Source of the DNA: Alopecurus myosuroides
Lineage: Eukaryota; Streptophyta; Magnoliopsida; Poales; Poaceae
Length of the DNA: 64,000 bases
Assembly (NCBI GenBank): GCA_028641055.1
Contig: CM054057.1
Coordinates: 579,997,940-580,061,939, forward strand
Reading direction: 5' to 3'
The position numbers and the translations under genes were made by a program. This document shows, piece after piece, positions 53,495 to 63,798 of the stretch. Each line of letters begins with the position of its first letter. Within the stretch, counting starts at the first letter, position 1. Under the pieces are notes generated by a model. The model was not told where the DNA came from. It did no database searches and saw only the letters and a list, made by a program, of their open reading frames with translations.

Positions 53495-53870
53495 TAATTC
53501 CCCTAACCGTGGCCACGCCTGGTCAAAGGGGCCACTGGCCATCGACCCAGTGGCCGCCTCGGTTTTCCCCACGTCCCCACGTATTTTATTAATCCCCCGA
53601 ACCGCGGCCACGCGCGGTCAAAAGGGGCCACTGGCCAGCGACCCAGTGGCCGCCTCGCCTTCCGCCACGTCCCCACGTCTTTTATTAATCCCTCTAACCG
53701 CGAACACGCGCGGTCAAAAGGGCCCACTGGCCAGCGACCCAGTGGCCGCCTCGGCTTCCCCCACGTCCCCCACTTCCCCACCCGTGGCCACGAATGGTCA
53801 AAAGGGCCCACCGGCCAGCGACCTAGTGGCCGCCTCGGCTTCACCGCGCATTCAACACCACCTGCAACCG
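53495..53870 (+). repeat. four tandem repeats of about 95 bp upstream of a gene-like ORF
   Basis: GGTCAAA(A)GGG occurs at 53521, 53616, 53712 and 53796 (spacing 95, 96 and 84), each followed by GGCCACTGGCCA...CCCAGTGGCCGCCTCG. Within each unit GCCACTGG and CCAGTGGC form an inverted repeat. They lie directly upstream of the gene-like ORF and could be a former promoter. Confidence 0.85.
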
Positions 53871-53984
53871 CCGCCACGTTCTCGCCGCCGGTTGGCATGC
53901 CATCCCCGCCCCGGTCCTTTTTAAAGGGACCCTGCCGCCCGTACACCGGCACACCCCTCTCCCTCAGCACAAACCCTAACCCTA

Positions 53985-55027
53985 GCCATTTTGCCCCGCC
54001 GCTGGTTCAAGAAGGCCAAGAACGAGCACGAGGCCGGGTCCTCGAGGGGCGCCGGACAGAGAGGCCACAGCGGCGGCGTCCCCCCCCCCCCACACCGCGG
54101 GAGGCATTCGACTTCGGTCCCGGCAGCATGCGGATCGGGGCCACCCCGCGCATCCCAGCACCACCTCCGGCCGCGTGCCACCCGCCGCCTCGCGCCGCGC
54201 TAGGCAAGCGGCTCCGCCGGTACGTCCGGAAGGAGAAGGGCACGTGGCACTGGCAGCACGCCACGCCGGTCTTCTAGCCGGACGTCCACCTCCCGGACGG
54301 CTGGCACCTCAACCTGCAGCGGATCCCGGTACCGGCGGTCCCGACAACGACGCTCGGGCCGAGGAGGTAGTTCGCCGGCGCGCGCTCCTGCCGGCCCACC
54401 TCCTCAGGGACCCCGCCTGCGCGCTGGACTCGCCGAACTGGGACGTGTGGTTCCAGTAGGAGCACGACCAGCGCTGCCGCTCCTACTTCGCTACGCCCCC
54501 GTCCGGAGGCCAACGCCGACACTTACCCAGCGCCACTGCCCGGCAGCGAGCCAGAGCTGTGGTTCGAGGAGGACATCGTTGACGACGAGGAGGACTCCGA
54601 GATGCAGGCCGCCTACGAGGCCTCCCGCCGCTCCCTTGCCGAGGACGAGATCAGGCGCTGGGAGCAGGTCCCCGCCTGCGCGGCCGCCTCCGCGGCTGCC
54701 GACGCCGACACGGTCGCGATACCGCCCCCTCCACCGCCGGCGCCGTGGTGGAAGGCGATGAACGCCGAGATGGAGGCGTCGACGGACCAGCCCCCTCCAC
54801 AGCCGCTGCCCCCTGGCCTCGAATACGGCATGAGCTGGGCCTGGACCGGCGGCGAGTGGTCGCCAGAGGAGCTGCCGCCGCCGCCACTGGAGGGCACGCC
54901 ACAGGAGCTGCCGCCGCCGCCGGAGGGCGCGCCCACGATGCCTCCGCAGCCGCCACTGGAGGGCGCTCCCCAGCTGCCTGCCCACCTGTGGCAGCAGCCT
55001 CCCTACCACTGCATCTCCTCCGACTAG
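53985..55027 (+). pseudogene. gene-like ORF in CACTA 2, broken, function unknown
   Basis: Starts around RRWFKKAKNEHEAGSSRG (about 53993). The frame changes at a run of C (54080-54089) into REAFDFGPGSMRIG, RLRRYVRKEKGTWHWQHATP, then meets TAG 54275-54277 (PVF*PDVHLPDGWHL) and another stop near 54370. Another frame gives RRRALLPAHLLRDPACALDS...WDVWFQ and a stop. The last frame gives ELWFEEDIVDDEEDSEMQAA and a proline/glutamate-rich tail to TAG 55025-55027. I think related hypothetical proteins recur in Triticeae repeats, which fits transposon cargo. No catalytic motif is visible. Very high GC contrasts with the AT-rich flanks. Confidence 0.6.
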
Positions 55028-55502
55028 GAGGACTAGGCCGACGTCGGCGCGCCCCCGGCCAAGTAGTTAACTAGGTTTTCCCCCGCAAGAAACGGCCGGC
55101 CGCCTGTGGCCGCGCCACCGCCCCCATGCATGTAAGGACGGCCAATAGGGCCGTCATCAAGAAACGGCCGGCCGCCTATGGCCGCGCCGCCGCCCAATGT
55201 AAGCACCGGCCTTCGGGCCTTTTATGAATGCATTCGTTCCCGTCCCAACTCGTCCCCGGCCAATCTATGGCCAATCTAATGCAATAAACGGTCGGAGCAG
55301 GCGCCGGCGAGATCTTTCTATCCATCCCCGCCGCCGGCAGGGCTTCGCCTAGGCTAGTCCGGTCGGTCCCGGGTGGTTGCTCGGCCTGGAGAGAGGGGCT
55401 GGATATTTATACTAATTGGCCTCTAGTCCCGGCCCGTGCAACCAACCGGGACTAGAGGTACCCCCTTTGGTCCTGGTTGGTGGCACGGGCCGGGACCAGA
55501 CG

Positions 55503-55757
55503 TATTTCTAAATTAGGTGTTACCCTGCGCGCCCAAATGTTTTAGCACCAAAATTTGAAAATTGTTTGAATATGCACATAAATAACTTCTACATACTTTA
55601 GCATTTGACAAAAATTTCAACATGAAAAGTGCTTGAATTTGCATAACTAATTCAAATCCATTTTCTGTTTAACTAAATAATTATTCTAACTATTCAAACT
55701 ATTAACTATTTTACTATTTGAATATAAATATCTTATATTGTTTTAAAATTAGTATTA
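55503..55757. other. AT-rich junction, no gene
   Basis: About 250 bases of AT-rich sequence between the CACTA 2 subterminal block and the resumed array. Nothing recognisable. Confidence 0.6.
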
Positions 55758-55865
55758 AACCTTAAAGGGGGATGTAGAACACAACAATTGGTATCGCCAG
55801 CCTACAGCACTGCCATGGCTACTGAGTGCATATATGCATACCAAATGCACGGCAGGACGTATGCT
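55758..55865. repeat. isolated partial copy of the 157-bp hairpin unit
   Basis: AAACCTTAAAGGGGGATG to GGACGTATGCT matches the array. The left arm is CGCCAGCCTAC (55795-55805); the right arm is cut after GTATGCT (55859-55865). It is closest to the fifth unit type. It shows that the array once extended past, or was split by, CACTA 2. Confidence 0.9.
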
Positions 55866-56217
55866 CTGTTTTCAAGCGGGGGGTCAGGGATAAAGGGGAA
55901 ATATGTGTCGGCCGTGGCGCTCCTTCCGGATGCGCGGCTGCACACAGGGCTGGTTACAGCGGCCCTATGTGTAGCGCACATCTCAATGGACGAGACGGAG
56001 GAGAGAGAAACAGAAAAGTGGGTGGGTGTGCCGCTGGTTGGGATAATAATGAAGTCAGGCTGGTCATAGTTCTCAATCACTCAATGCTTGCCAGCTTTTG
56101 ACTGGTCAATACAAATTATTGGTCAAACAAAACTATGATCATGTATTCCACGTTTATTATTACACATCACCAATAACATCCCTATCTAGTCTTCTTAATT
56201 TTCTTCGTGTCCCTTGC
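55866..56217. other. stretch between array remnant and TNP2, no gene
   Basis: Mixed sequence that probably is the 3' UTR side of the TNP2 gene. No supported frame. Confidence 0.5.
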
Positions 56218-59200
56218 TTATGATCGCTTCGGCCGTAACCATAGAGCATCTTCATTATTTAACGGGATGGTGGGGTCAGCTTTCACTGTGAAGGGTGGAA
56301 TTTCAACAAACTTATTATAATCTTCTGACATGTCTGTCGTGTCCTCGATTCCCATGATGTTTATTTTCCCTGAAAAAACTATGTGACGCTTCGGCTCATC
56401 GTATGATGTATTTGTTTGCTTTTTTTTTTCTTTTTTCGGTCTGTAGGACATTTCCTTCACATAGAAGACCTGAGCCACATCATTGGCTAGTACGAATGGT
56501 TCGTCATTGTAACCAATATTGTTGAGATCCGCTGTTATCATTCCGTAAAGCGGGTCTACCTTTACCACTTCTCCATTCAGGTTGACCCATTTGCACTTGA
56601 ACAAAGGGACCTTAAAAGAAGGTCCATAGTCAAGTTCCCATATCTCCTCTATGTAACCAAAGTATGTGTCATTTTTTCCATTCTCGTTTGTTGTATCAAA
56701 GCGGACACCACTGTTTTGGTTGGTTCTCTTCTTATCTTGGGAGATCGTGCAAAATGTATTCCCATTTATCTCGTACCCTTGAAAACTCCCAATAGTCGAA
56801 GATGGTGATTCAGCCAACATGTACAGCTGATCTTCAACAGTGGTGTCATTTATAAGATGTGTTTGCAACCAACTTCCGAAGGTCTCTATGTGTTTGCGTT
56901 TAATCCATGAGTCATCCTTCCCCGGGTTTGTGGAGCGTACAATATTCTTGTGTTCCTCGAGATACGGAGCCACGAACATAGAATTTTGTAGAACTGTGTA
57001 GTGTGCTTTGGTAAAAAGAATGCCCGTCCCTGGGTATCATTGTTTTCTTTCCCAGCGTTCCTTTTCCCCTCAGTCTCCCCTCATGCCGCGATTCAGGAAA
57101 ACCAATCGTCTTAAGGTCAGGAATAAAGTCAACACAGAAACCAATGACCTCCTCTGTTCCATAACCCTTCGAGACGCTTCCTTCTGGCCTAGCACGGTTA
57201 TGAACATATTTCTTCAAGACTCCCATGAACCTCTCAAAGTGGAACATATTGTGTAGAAATACCGGACAGAGAATATGAATCTCTTCACATAGGTGAACCA
57301 GGAGATGAGTCATAATGTTGAAGAAGGATGGTGGGAACACCAACTCAAAACTAACAAGACACTGGACCACATCCCTGTGTAATCTTGCCAGAATTTCTGG
57401 ATTGATTACCTTCTGAGATATTGCATTGAGGAATGCACATAGCTTCACAATGGGTATTCGAACATTTTCCGGTAGAAGCCCCCTCAATGCAATCGGAAGC
57501 AACTGCGTCATAATCACGTGGAAGTCATGAGACTTCAGGTTTTGGAATTTTTTCTCTGCCATGTTTATTATACCCTTTATATTCGACGAGAAGCCAGACG
57601 GAACCTTGATACTGTAAAGGACTTCAAAAAATATTTCCTTCTCTGCTTTAGTAAGAGCGTAGCTGCTTAAATAATGGCGCCCTGTATCCGTGTGCTTGTT
57701 GCTTGGGTCTTTCATACGTTGCTGGTCCTCCCATACTTCTGGCGTATCTTTTGACTTCCCATACATGCCCAGGAAGCATAGCAGGTTGACGCAGATATTC
57801 TTTGTCACGTGCATAACGTCGATTGAAGACCGGACCTCTAAAACTTTCCAATAGGGTAGCTCCCAAAATATAGATTTCTTCTTCCACATGGGTGCGCGCT
57901 TATCAGGGCCGTTCGGAACTGGTTGGCTGCCATCACCCTTCCCAAAGATTACTTTTAGGTCCTTGACCATATCGAATAAATCATTACCACTACGGAGGTC
58001 AGGCTTCTTCCGGTTATCTGCCTCACCTCTGAAATGCTTCCCTCCTTTCTTTCTTACGGGATGCTTGATCGGAAGAAATCTATGATGCCCCAGGTATACA
58101 ACTTTTTTACATTTATCCAAATAAAACATTGTCATTCTTATCTAAACAGTGTGTGCATGCATTGTATCCCTTGTTTGTATATCCGGAAATGTTACTAAGA
58201 GCAGGCCAATCATTGATGGTTACGAAAAGCAATGCCCTTAGGTCAAATGGTTTTTGTTCGTTCTCATTCCACACACGTACACCTGGTTTGCGCCACAATT
58301 GTAAGAGTTCTTCCACTAATGGCCTTAGATACACATCAATGTCGTTGCCAGGTTGCCTCGGGCCTTGGATGAGAATTGGCATCATAATGAACTTGCGCTT
58401 CATGCACAACCAAGGAGGAAGGTTGTACATACATAGAGTTACGGGCCAGGTGCTATGACTAAAGCTTTGCTCCCCAAAAAGATTAAAGCCATCTGTACTT
58501 AGACCAAACCATAAGTTTCTCGCCTCTCCTGTAAAGTCCGGGAAGGCTCTCTCGATCTTTCTCCACTGCGATCCATCGGTGGGGTGTCTCAACTTTCGGT
58601 CTTTCTTACGGTCTTCTTTGTGCCATCGCAACAACCTAGCATGCTCTTTGTTTCTAAACAGACGTTTCAACCGTGGTATTATAGGAGCATACCACATCAC
58701 CTTAGCAGGAACCCTCTTACAGGGGGGGGCTCGCCGTCAACATCACCAGGGTCATCTGCTCTGATCTTATACCGCAGTGCAGTGCATACCGGACATTCAT
58801 CCAAATTCTCGTACTTCTCACCGTGGTAGAGGATGCAGTCATTAATGCATGCATGTATCTTCTGCACATCTAATCCTAGAGTGCAGAGAGATTTTTTTGC
58901 TTCGTACGTACTCTCAGGCAATTCGTTATCCTTTGGAAGCTTCGGCTTCATTAGTTGAAGTAAACTCTCAAATGCCTTGTCCGTCACACCGTTCTATGCC
59001 TTCCATTTCAGCAACTCCAGTGTGGTACCGAGATTTGTGCTACCATCTTCGCAATTTGGGTACAACAACTTTTTGTGATCCTGTAACATGTTGTCCATCT
59101 TCAACCTCTCCAATTCACTTTCACAGTCTTCCGTTGCATCAACAATAACTCGTCCAAGATCATCATCGGGATCTTCTGATGCCTGTTCTTGATCACCTCC

Positions 59201-59527
59201 TTCTTCTGCATTGTCTTCCATTGCAGTATCATCGTATTCAGGGAACAAAGGATCTTCTTCTTCTTCATTGTCTTCCATCACAACCCCTCTTTCTCCATGC
59301 TTGGTCCAGCAATTATAGCTGGGCATGAAACCTCTCCGAACTAGGTGGCCGTGAAGGATTCTCGAGGAAGAGTGCTCCCTGACGTTCCGACAATCAACAC
59401 ATGGGCAACACATAAAGCCATTATCTTTGTTCGCCTGAGCTACAGCGAGAAATGCATTCAGGCCTGCCATATACTCGGAAGTGTGTCGGTCACCGTACAT
59501 CCATCGCTGCCGTGCATCCATCTGCAT
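56218..59527 (-). pseudogene. CACTA TNP2-type transposase with four lesions
   Basis: Start ATG 59527. Domains in order: transposase-associated N-terminus (RQRWMYGDRHTSEYMAGLNA, MCCPCVDCRN), acidic linker, TNP2 core (INDCILYHGEKYENLDECPV, WYAPIIPRLKRLFRNKEHAR, RNLWFGLSTDGFNLFGEQSF, KGYNACTHCLDK), DUF4218 (LKSHDFHVIMTQLLPIALRG, HLCEEIHILCPVFLHNMF) and DUF4216 (SGVRFDTTNENGKNDTYFGY, VDPLYGMITADLNNIG). Lesions: a TAG near 58994 in KWKA*NGVTDKAF, a frameshift at the G7 run 58727-58733, a frameshift near 58122 and one near 57005. The stop is at 56218. It would cut the element's ends. Few lesions suggest recent inactivation. Confidence 0.9.
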
Positions 59528-60389
59528 CGTATAATTAAGTCAAGGGGGCAACGGGGAAACTCCGGAGATAGTCGAGGCGGTGCAGGAGGGTTCCAATCTC
59601 CGGCGGTGAGGGATCCCGGTGGGAGTAGGGTTTCGGTACAGGGAGGACACTGAGAGGGAGAGGGAGCTCGAGGGGAGGGCTCCGAGGGGGTTCTGCGGAA
59701 GGGAGAGATGGATGAGGACGCCTCCTTGCGTCCTCATCCACGCGGAAATGTAGAAGGAGGTGGCACGGGGCCGCCGGCGTCCTGCTTGCCTGCCTGTCGT
59801 GGGGGAGGAAGATGACAAAAGGTCATCTTTGGATAACCCCCTGGGAAAACAACATTTTGCAGAGAGGTCCTTTTCACATTAAAAACAGAACCCAAAAGCT
59901 AGATTTTAGGGCCTTTTTGTGAAGCAAAAATTCCACAAAAATAACTTTTGAAAAGCTCTTCAAATTTGCCACATTTCCATCACAAGTTTTGTTAATTTTC
60001 AAAAACTTTTTAGAACAACTTTGTGGGTTGCTAGTTTAAGTGATTTTTGGTCATTTCACTTGTTATTTTCAAATGCAATTTTTTTTACAAATGTTTTCCA
60101 TGCATGTATGCCATGTACACAACACACAACACAACTTTATTACAAAGTAGGGCTGTTAAAGCCTTTTTATCGGCTTTTGCCTTGGCTTTCGCCTTGGCTA
60201 AAGCAATGTTAGCTTGCAAAAATGGCACCCCAGCTTTGTTTCTTCGAGCTCTTTCCATTAAAAGCATTTCTGTAACCTATTGAGATTGTATCCTTGATGA
60301 ACCTGGGCATTTTCATATATATCAAATAGGACCTGCAAGTACTCTCAGATAGACATTAGTCCCATAATTATGTTGTCATCAGTTATCAA
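59528..60389. other. divergent promoter/leader region between TNP2 and TNPA-like genes
   Basis: About 0.86 kb. The part next to TNP2 is GC-rich (likely its leader); the middle is AT-rich. A reverse-strand Lys/Ala-rich string (LAKAKAKAKADKKAL, about 60170) has no known meaning. It presumably holds promoters for both genes. Confidence 0.5.
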
Positions 60390-62169
60390 AACGGAAGATG
60401 ATCTTTCACCATCGATTGCCCGGGCTTCGAGGCAGCTGCTGATGTCGTGATCAGCACGTTCTGGGTAAGGCGAGGTTTTCCAATTACGTCAATAGTTGAT
60501 GCCCCCACCATGCTAACTCATTACTCTCACAATATTTTTATGCATGTTTACAGAGATTCTTTAGGGTGCTTCCAGAGTATCAGGCCTCGACGAACAAGAC
60601 TGTGCGGGGGGCTTGTAAGAAGCTGACACGGCAGTAGTTCTAGAATATAAAGCATACCTGAATGAATCAATTCAGTTCTGAGAAGTTCGGCAAGACAGCG
60701 CCGAAGCATGAGAATTTGATTGCAAAGCCTCCGATGACTTTGGAAGATTACTTCGCGGTAAGTCAAAATTGTCAACGGTATCATATGTTGCTGCTAAACT
60801 ACAATTTGTATTATCTGTTCTTCAAAATGAGTCTTGAATTTTTCAGGTTATGCCCCAGTGGGCCGATGGTAAAGAGGACGCATGGGAGGCGATGGTGCTA
60901 ATATGGCTCGGGCAGAACGAGGAGTTCAAAGCCATAAGCGAGCGGAACAAGGCAAACCGCGGCCACGAGGGGACACACTATGCGGGAAGCCGCAACCATG
61001 CTCGCTTCAAGGAAAAGATGGTATGTGCATACATCGAACAACATGCATTTATTCCCGTCATGTTTCTATCTGGTATGCATAATATTTCTTTGGCGATGCA
61101 GGAGTCCATTACGGGGAATGCCCCTCTTACGGACATGGAAGCATGGGAGAAGATGAGGATCAAGAGGCTCGATCCATCCAAGCCTCAGCCCTCGCTTCCA
61201 GAGTACTTCGGCAACGCCAGGGTGACTTAGATAGATACTCCGCGGTGTTCCGGGGTTTTCATCCGTGGGTGGATAACCCTATTCAGCATGAGACCGACGT
61301 GAGGGCTTTGGTCGTGGGCGGGCACGACAGGGAGCATGGTCGTCTTCGCTGCCTTGATCAGGTGACCCCGCGTACTCCCGAGTTGGACTTCACGCGTATC
61401 AAGGCCACCCTCACCGTCGACGGCCCTGTTGTCCCTCCTTCTCAACGGACTTCCCAAGCTCGCGCCGAAGTAAGTTTTTCTCAATCTCATTCCCTTTTTG
61501 ATATTTCTTCCTTAGTGGCTAACTTGACGAGATTCAACTTACACCGAGATTCATTTTTCTTGAAATTGTTGTCTTCTTTAGGCGATGCCTAAGATGCTGT
61601 TACGGCGGAGTACGCCGTTCAGTATCAAGAGTGGGCGCAGAAGAGAAGGTCCTATGACGCCTGGGAAGAACTGCGCGATGCTGTAAGTTTCACAATTTTC
61701 TTTCTGCAAATGATGACAAGTCCTATTTCCCCCTACTTTGAACATTTATTTCTGCAAAGCCTAACATCAAAAAATATCTTGTAGGCGGACGAGAGGTATT
61801 ATTCCACTGGAGAGAGGGTTCCATTACCAATTGCACGACCACCTAAGCCTGACCTGCCGCCACCGTTTCCATCGAAGGAGGACTTCACTCGCGCAGCCTA
61901 CGTGAGTACACTGGTAAGTTACATGTCAAACCAGTTGTTACCGTTGTCATGTGCCCGCCAAGTTAGAGTTGCTAACTTCTGCTAAAAAATGCATGTAGGG
62001 ATCGGGACGCTCCGGGGCTACTCCCTTTGGCCGTGCTGATGGCTCGCCAAGTCGCACGGTCACACCGTTTCATTCCGCTCCTGGTGCATCGCCGAGTCAG
62101 TCACGCGAGATCGATGCCCGTGGTACTCTCTTGCCGAGTTCCGGGCATGGTTCGATGGCAGGTACTTAG
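60390..62169 (+). pseudogene. CACTA TNPA-like gene (Transposase_24, Ptta/En/Spm type), multi-exon
   Basis: Exons can be followed by splice signals: about 60390-60463, 60554-60634 (RFFRVLPEYQASTNKTVR, ACKKLTR), about 60656-60757, 60848-61020 (QWADGKEDAWEAMVLIWLGQ, FKAISERNKANRGHEGTHYA), 61103-61470 (PLTDMEAWEKMRIKRLDPSK then RYSAVFRGFHPWVDNPIQ), 61582-61682 (AEYAVQYQEWAQKRRSYDAW), 61785-61901 and 61999-62169, with stop TAG. Lesions are a 1-base shift near 61215-61221 and a TAA or phase break near 61590. This matches plant Ptta/En/Spm transposase (PF03004, from memory), the subterminal-binding partner of TNP2. Confidence 0.75.
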
Positions 62170-62439
62170 CGCAGAGCGTTGCCTATTCTCACTCGGTTCG
62201 AGATAGGCACATCGAGATCCTGCGAGATCTAGCTAGGATGGTTGAACTTTGTATGCACTATCGATATTGCTCAGATGATGTTCGGATGATTTTGTGCTTT
62301 GTACCATGTTTGGAGGATATGGATATGATGTGTGCATGTTGTTGGTGTTATTTCTATCATGTTTTTAATTTTTCTGCAATTTAAATCGTATGAAAACCCG
62401 CCCAAAACAAAACAGCACAGCACAGCAAAAAAGAAAAAA
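62170..62439. other. 3' flank of TNPA-like gene
   Basis: AT-rich, presumably the gene's 3' UTR (TGTTTTTAATTTTTCTGCAA). No frame. Confidence 0.5.
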
Positions 62440-62715
62440 AAACAGTATACGCCGACGGGTCCCGTCGACCTCTTCACGCAAAAATCCCAACGCGGCCAAT
62501 AGCCCGGCAGCATCCCCATCGGCGTTGTAACGCCCGTTACGGGTTCTGTGGTGTGGGGCCCACTTACAGTGATACGCCGACGGTGGCCTGCTACGCCGAC
62601 GGGGTCGCAATTTCGTCGAGGAGGCAGGAGGCCGATGGGGTTTCGCCGACGGTCACCGTCGAGCACTCCAAACGCCGACAGGGAAGACGGTGACGCCGAC
62701 TGTGGCCGGACGTCG
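62440..62715. repeat. CGCCGACGG subterminal repeats of CACTA
   Basis: ACGCCGACGG or close variants occur about six to seven times in 270 bases (for example near 62449, 62573, 62592, 62645, 62672 and 62694), with a few on the reverse strand as CCGTCG. Such clusters are the TNPA-binding subterminal regions of CACTA elements. The final CACTA end is missing. Confidence 0.75.
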
Positions 62716-62804
62716 GCCCTGGCTCCTGAAGTGCATGCAACGAGCACGCGCGCCTCCTTTTCTATATATATATAAAAAAACAGAGTCGAAGAATTACACT
62801 GATG

Positions 62805-63040
62805 TACTGTTACAAGTCTACAATACCCGTCTGGAGATTCGAGGTTCAGAGTCGACTTTGATCGGTGACGTCGCTTGGTTTTGCTCCACTCGTTCGATCA
62901 CCGGCTCTAAAAAAAATACTCTACCCGAGATCGGCGGAAGGCGGGCGATCTACACAAAATTCATCTGTCGACTGTCCTTAGAAGAGGAACACCCCAGCGA
63001 GCCAAGGATCAGCGATCACGTCGTCGCTCGCACCCATCAT
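62805..63040 (+). repeat. dispersed repeat, copy C
   Basis: GATGTACTGTTACAAGTCTAC...CCCGTCTGGAGATTCGAGG...ACCCCAGCGAGCC, about 57 kb from copies A and B and on the same strand. It is preceded by CTTTTCTATATATATATAAA (62757-62776), a TATA-like string that also precedes copy D (63763-63778). Confidence 0.85.
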
Positions 63041-63187
63041 TGCCAACGAATGTTCTGGAGACATGCATGCAATTTGGGAGGAGAGGGCTGAAACCTCCCT
63101 CCCGCGTTTTGGTGAGGTCAAAAACGGGTCGGAAGGGGTTGGCCTCTCGAACCTGGGTTTGTACAGGCCAGCAGGAGGTTCCCAGGT

Positions 63188-63605
63188 CCGGCCTGCAATT
63201 TTTTTTACAGTTTTAGGGGTTCTAGTATTTCTGTTTTTTTCGTTTCAGCCCGTTAAAAAACAGTTAAATTTACAGTTTTGCCTATTTAAGCGGTCTACTA
63301 GACATGCTCTAAAACCAAACAGGAATCCAGTTCCAGAAAACACAAAGTTCATCACAGGAAGCACACAATCCACCACAGGAAACCAAACAACACACAGTTC
63401 ACAACGGACACACAAAGCTCCAGGCCAGGTCGACTACACAACCGAACCATCAGTGATGCGCAGAACATGAACACGATCTCCCCTTGCACTCCGAGACTCC
63501 GAGATAGCAGCAGCAAGCTCCGCAGCTTTGGCCATCAGTTGCCCAGCTCCAGGCTTGATCATCTCGCCATCGGAGTCGCTGTACAAGCCTGCCCAATAAC
63601 AGAAG
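63188..63605 (-). mobile_element. LINE 3' fragment
   Basis: On the reverse strand the segment 63605-63450 encodes the ORF2 tail (YWAGLY, GEMIKPGAGQL, KAAELAAAI, HVLRIT), closely like the tail of the LINE at 12880-13050 (RAGLY, ENIKTGAGQL, KAAELAAAI, MLRIT). The putative 3' UTR runs toward a T8 at 63189-63196, which would be the poly(A) tail. A MITE-like GGTCTACTAGACATGCTCT string at 63291-63309 makes the exact 3' part uncertain. Confidence 0.65.
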
Positions 63606-63798
63606 TTTTATTCGAGAAGTGTTCGATGGATGATAGGTGTAGGGTTATCGTTCCGCAGTCGGCACGGAACGTCACTCCCCGCGACGTCAAGTTAGCCTAA
63701 TACAGAACAAGAACTTCTCAAAGCACATGCAATGAGCACATCAGTCCACGCTAATCGCGCCCCCTTTTCTATATAAAAAACGAAGACGAAGAATCACA

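Larger units (their letters stand above)
52108..55502. mobile_element. second CACTA element, non-autonomous, carrying a gene-like ORF
   Basis: The terminus CACTAGTGGAAACAGGGGC at 52108 is followed by CACTA-type subterminal text (GTCCCGGTTGGTAAGACC, TTTGTCCCGGTTCTGCAACC). A matching subterminal block lies at 55425-55500 (CTCTAGTCCCGG...CCGGGACTAGAG, TGGTCCTGGTTGGTGGCACG). The far CACTA terminus itself is missing. It sits against the hairpin array, and array sequence reappears at 55758, so it or a larger event split the array. No transposase lies inside. Confidence 0.7.
56218..62715. mobile_element. coding part of an autonomous-type CACTA transposon
   Basis: Contains a TNP2-type transposase on the reverse strand and a TNPA-like, intron-containing gene on the forward strand, starting about 0.9 kb apart and pointing away from each other. 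The right side ends in repeated CGCCGACGG motifs (62440-62715). No CACTA terminus is visible at either side, so the element is truncated or its left end is the one at 48832. The subterminal wording differs between the two sides (CCGGTTGG versus GCCGACGG), which argues for two families. Confidence 0.7.

Noticed and set aside
48832..62715. One single complete CACTA element spanning 48832 to 62715
   Set aside because: No matching terminus at the right side and different subterminal motifs; a second CACTA start at 52108 lies in between. Not enough to claim one intact element.
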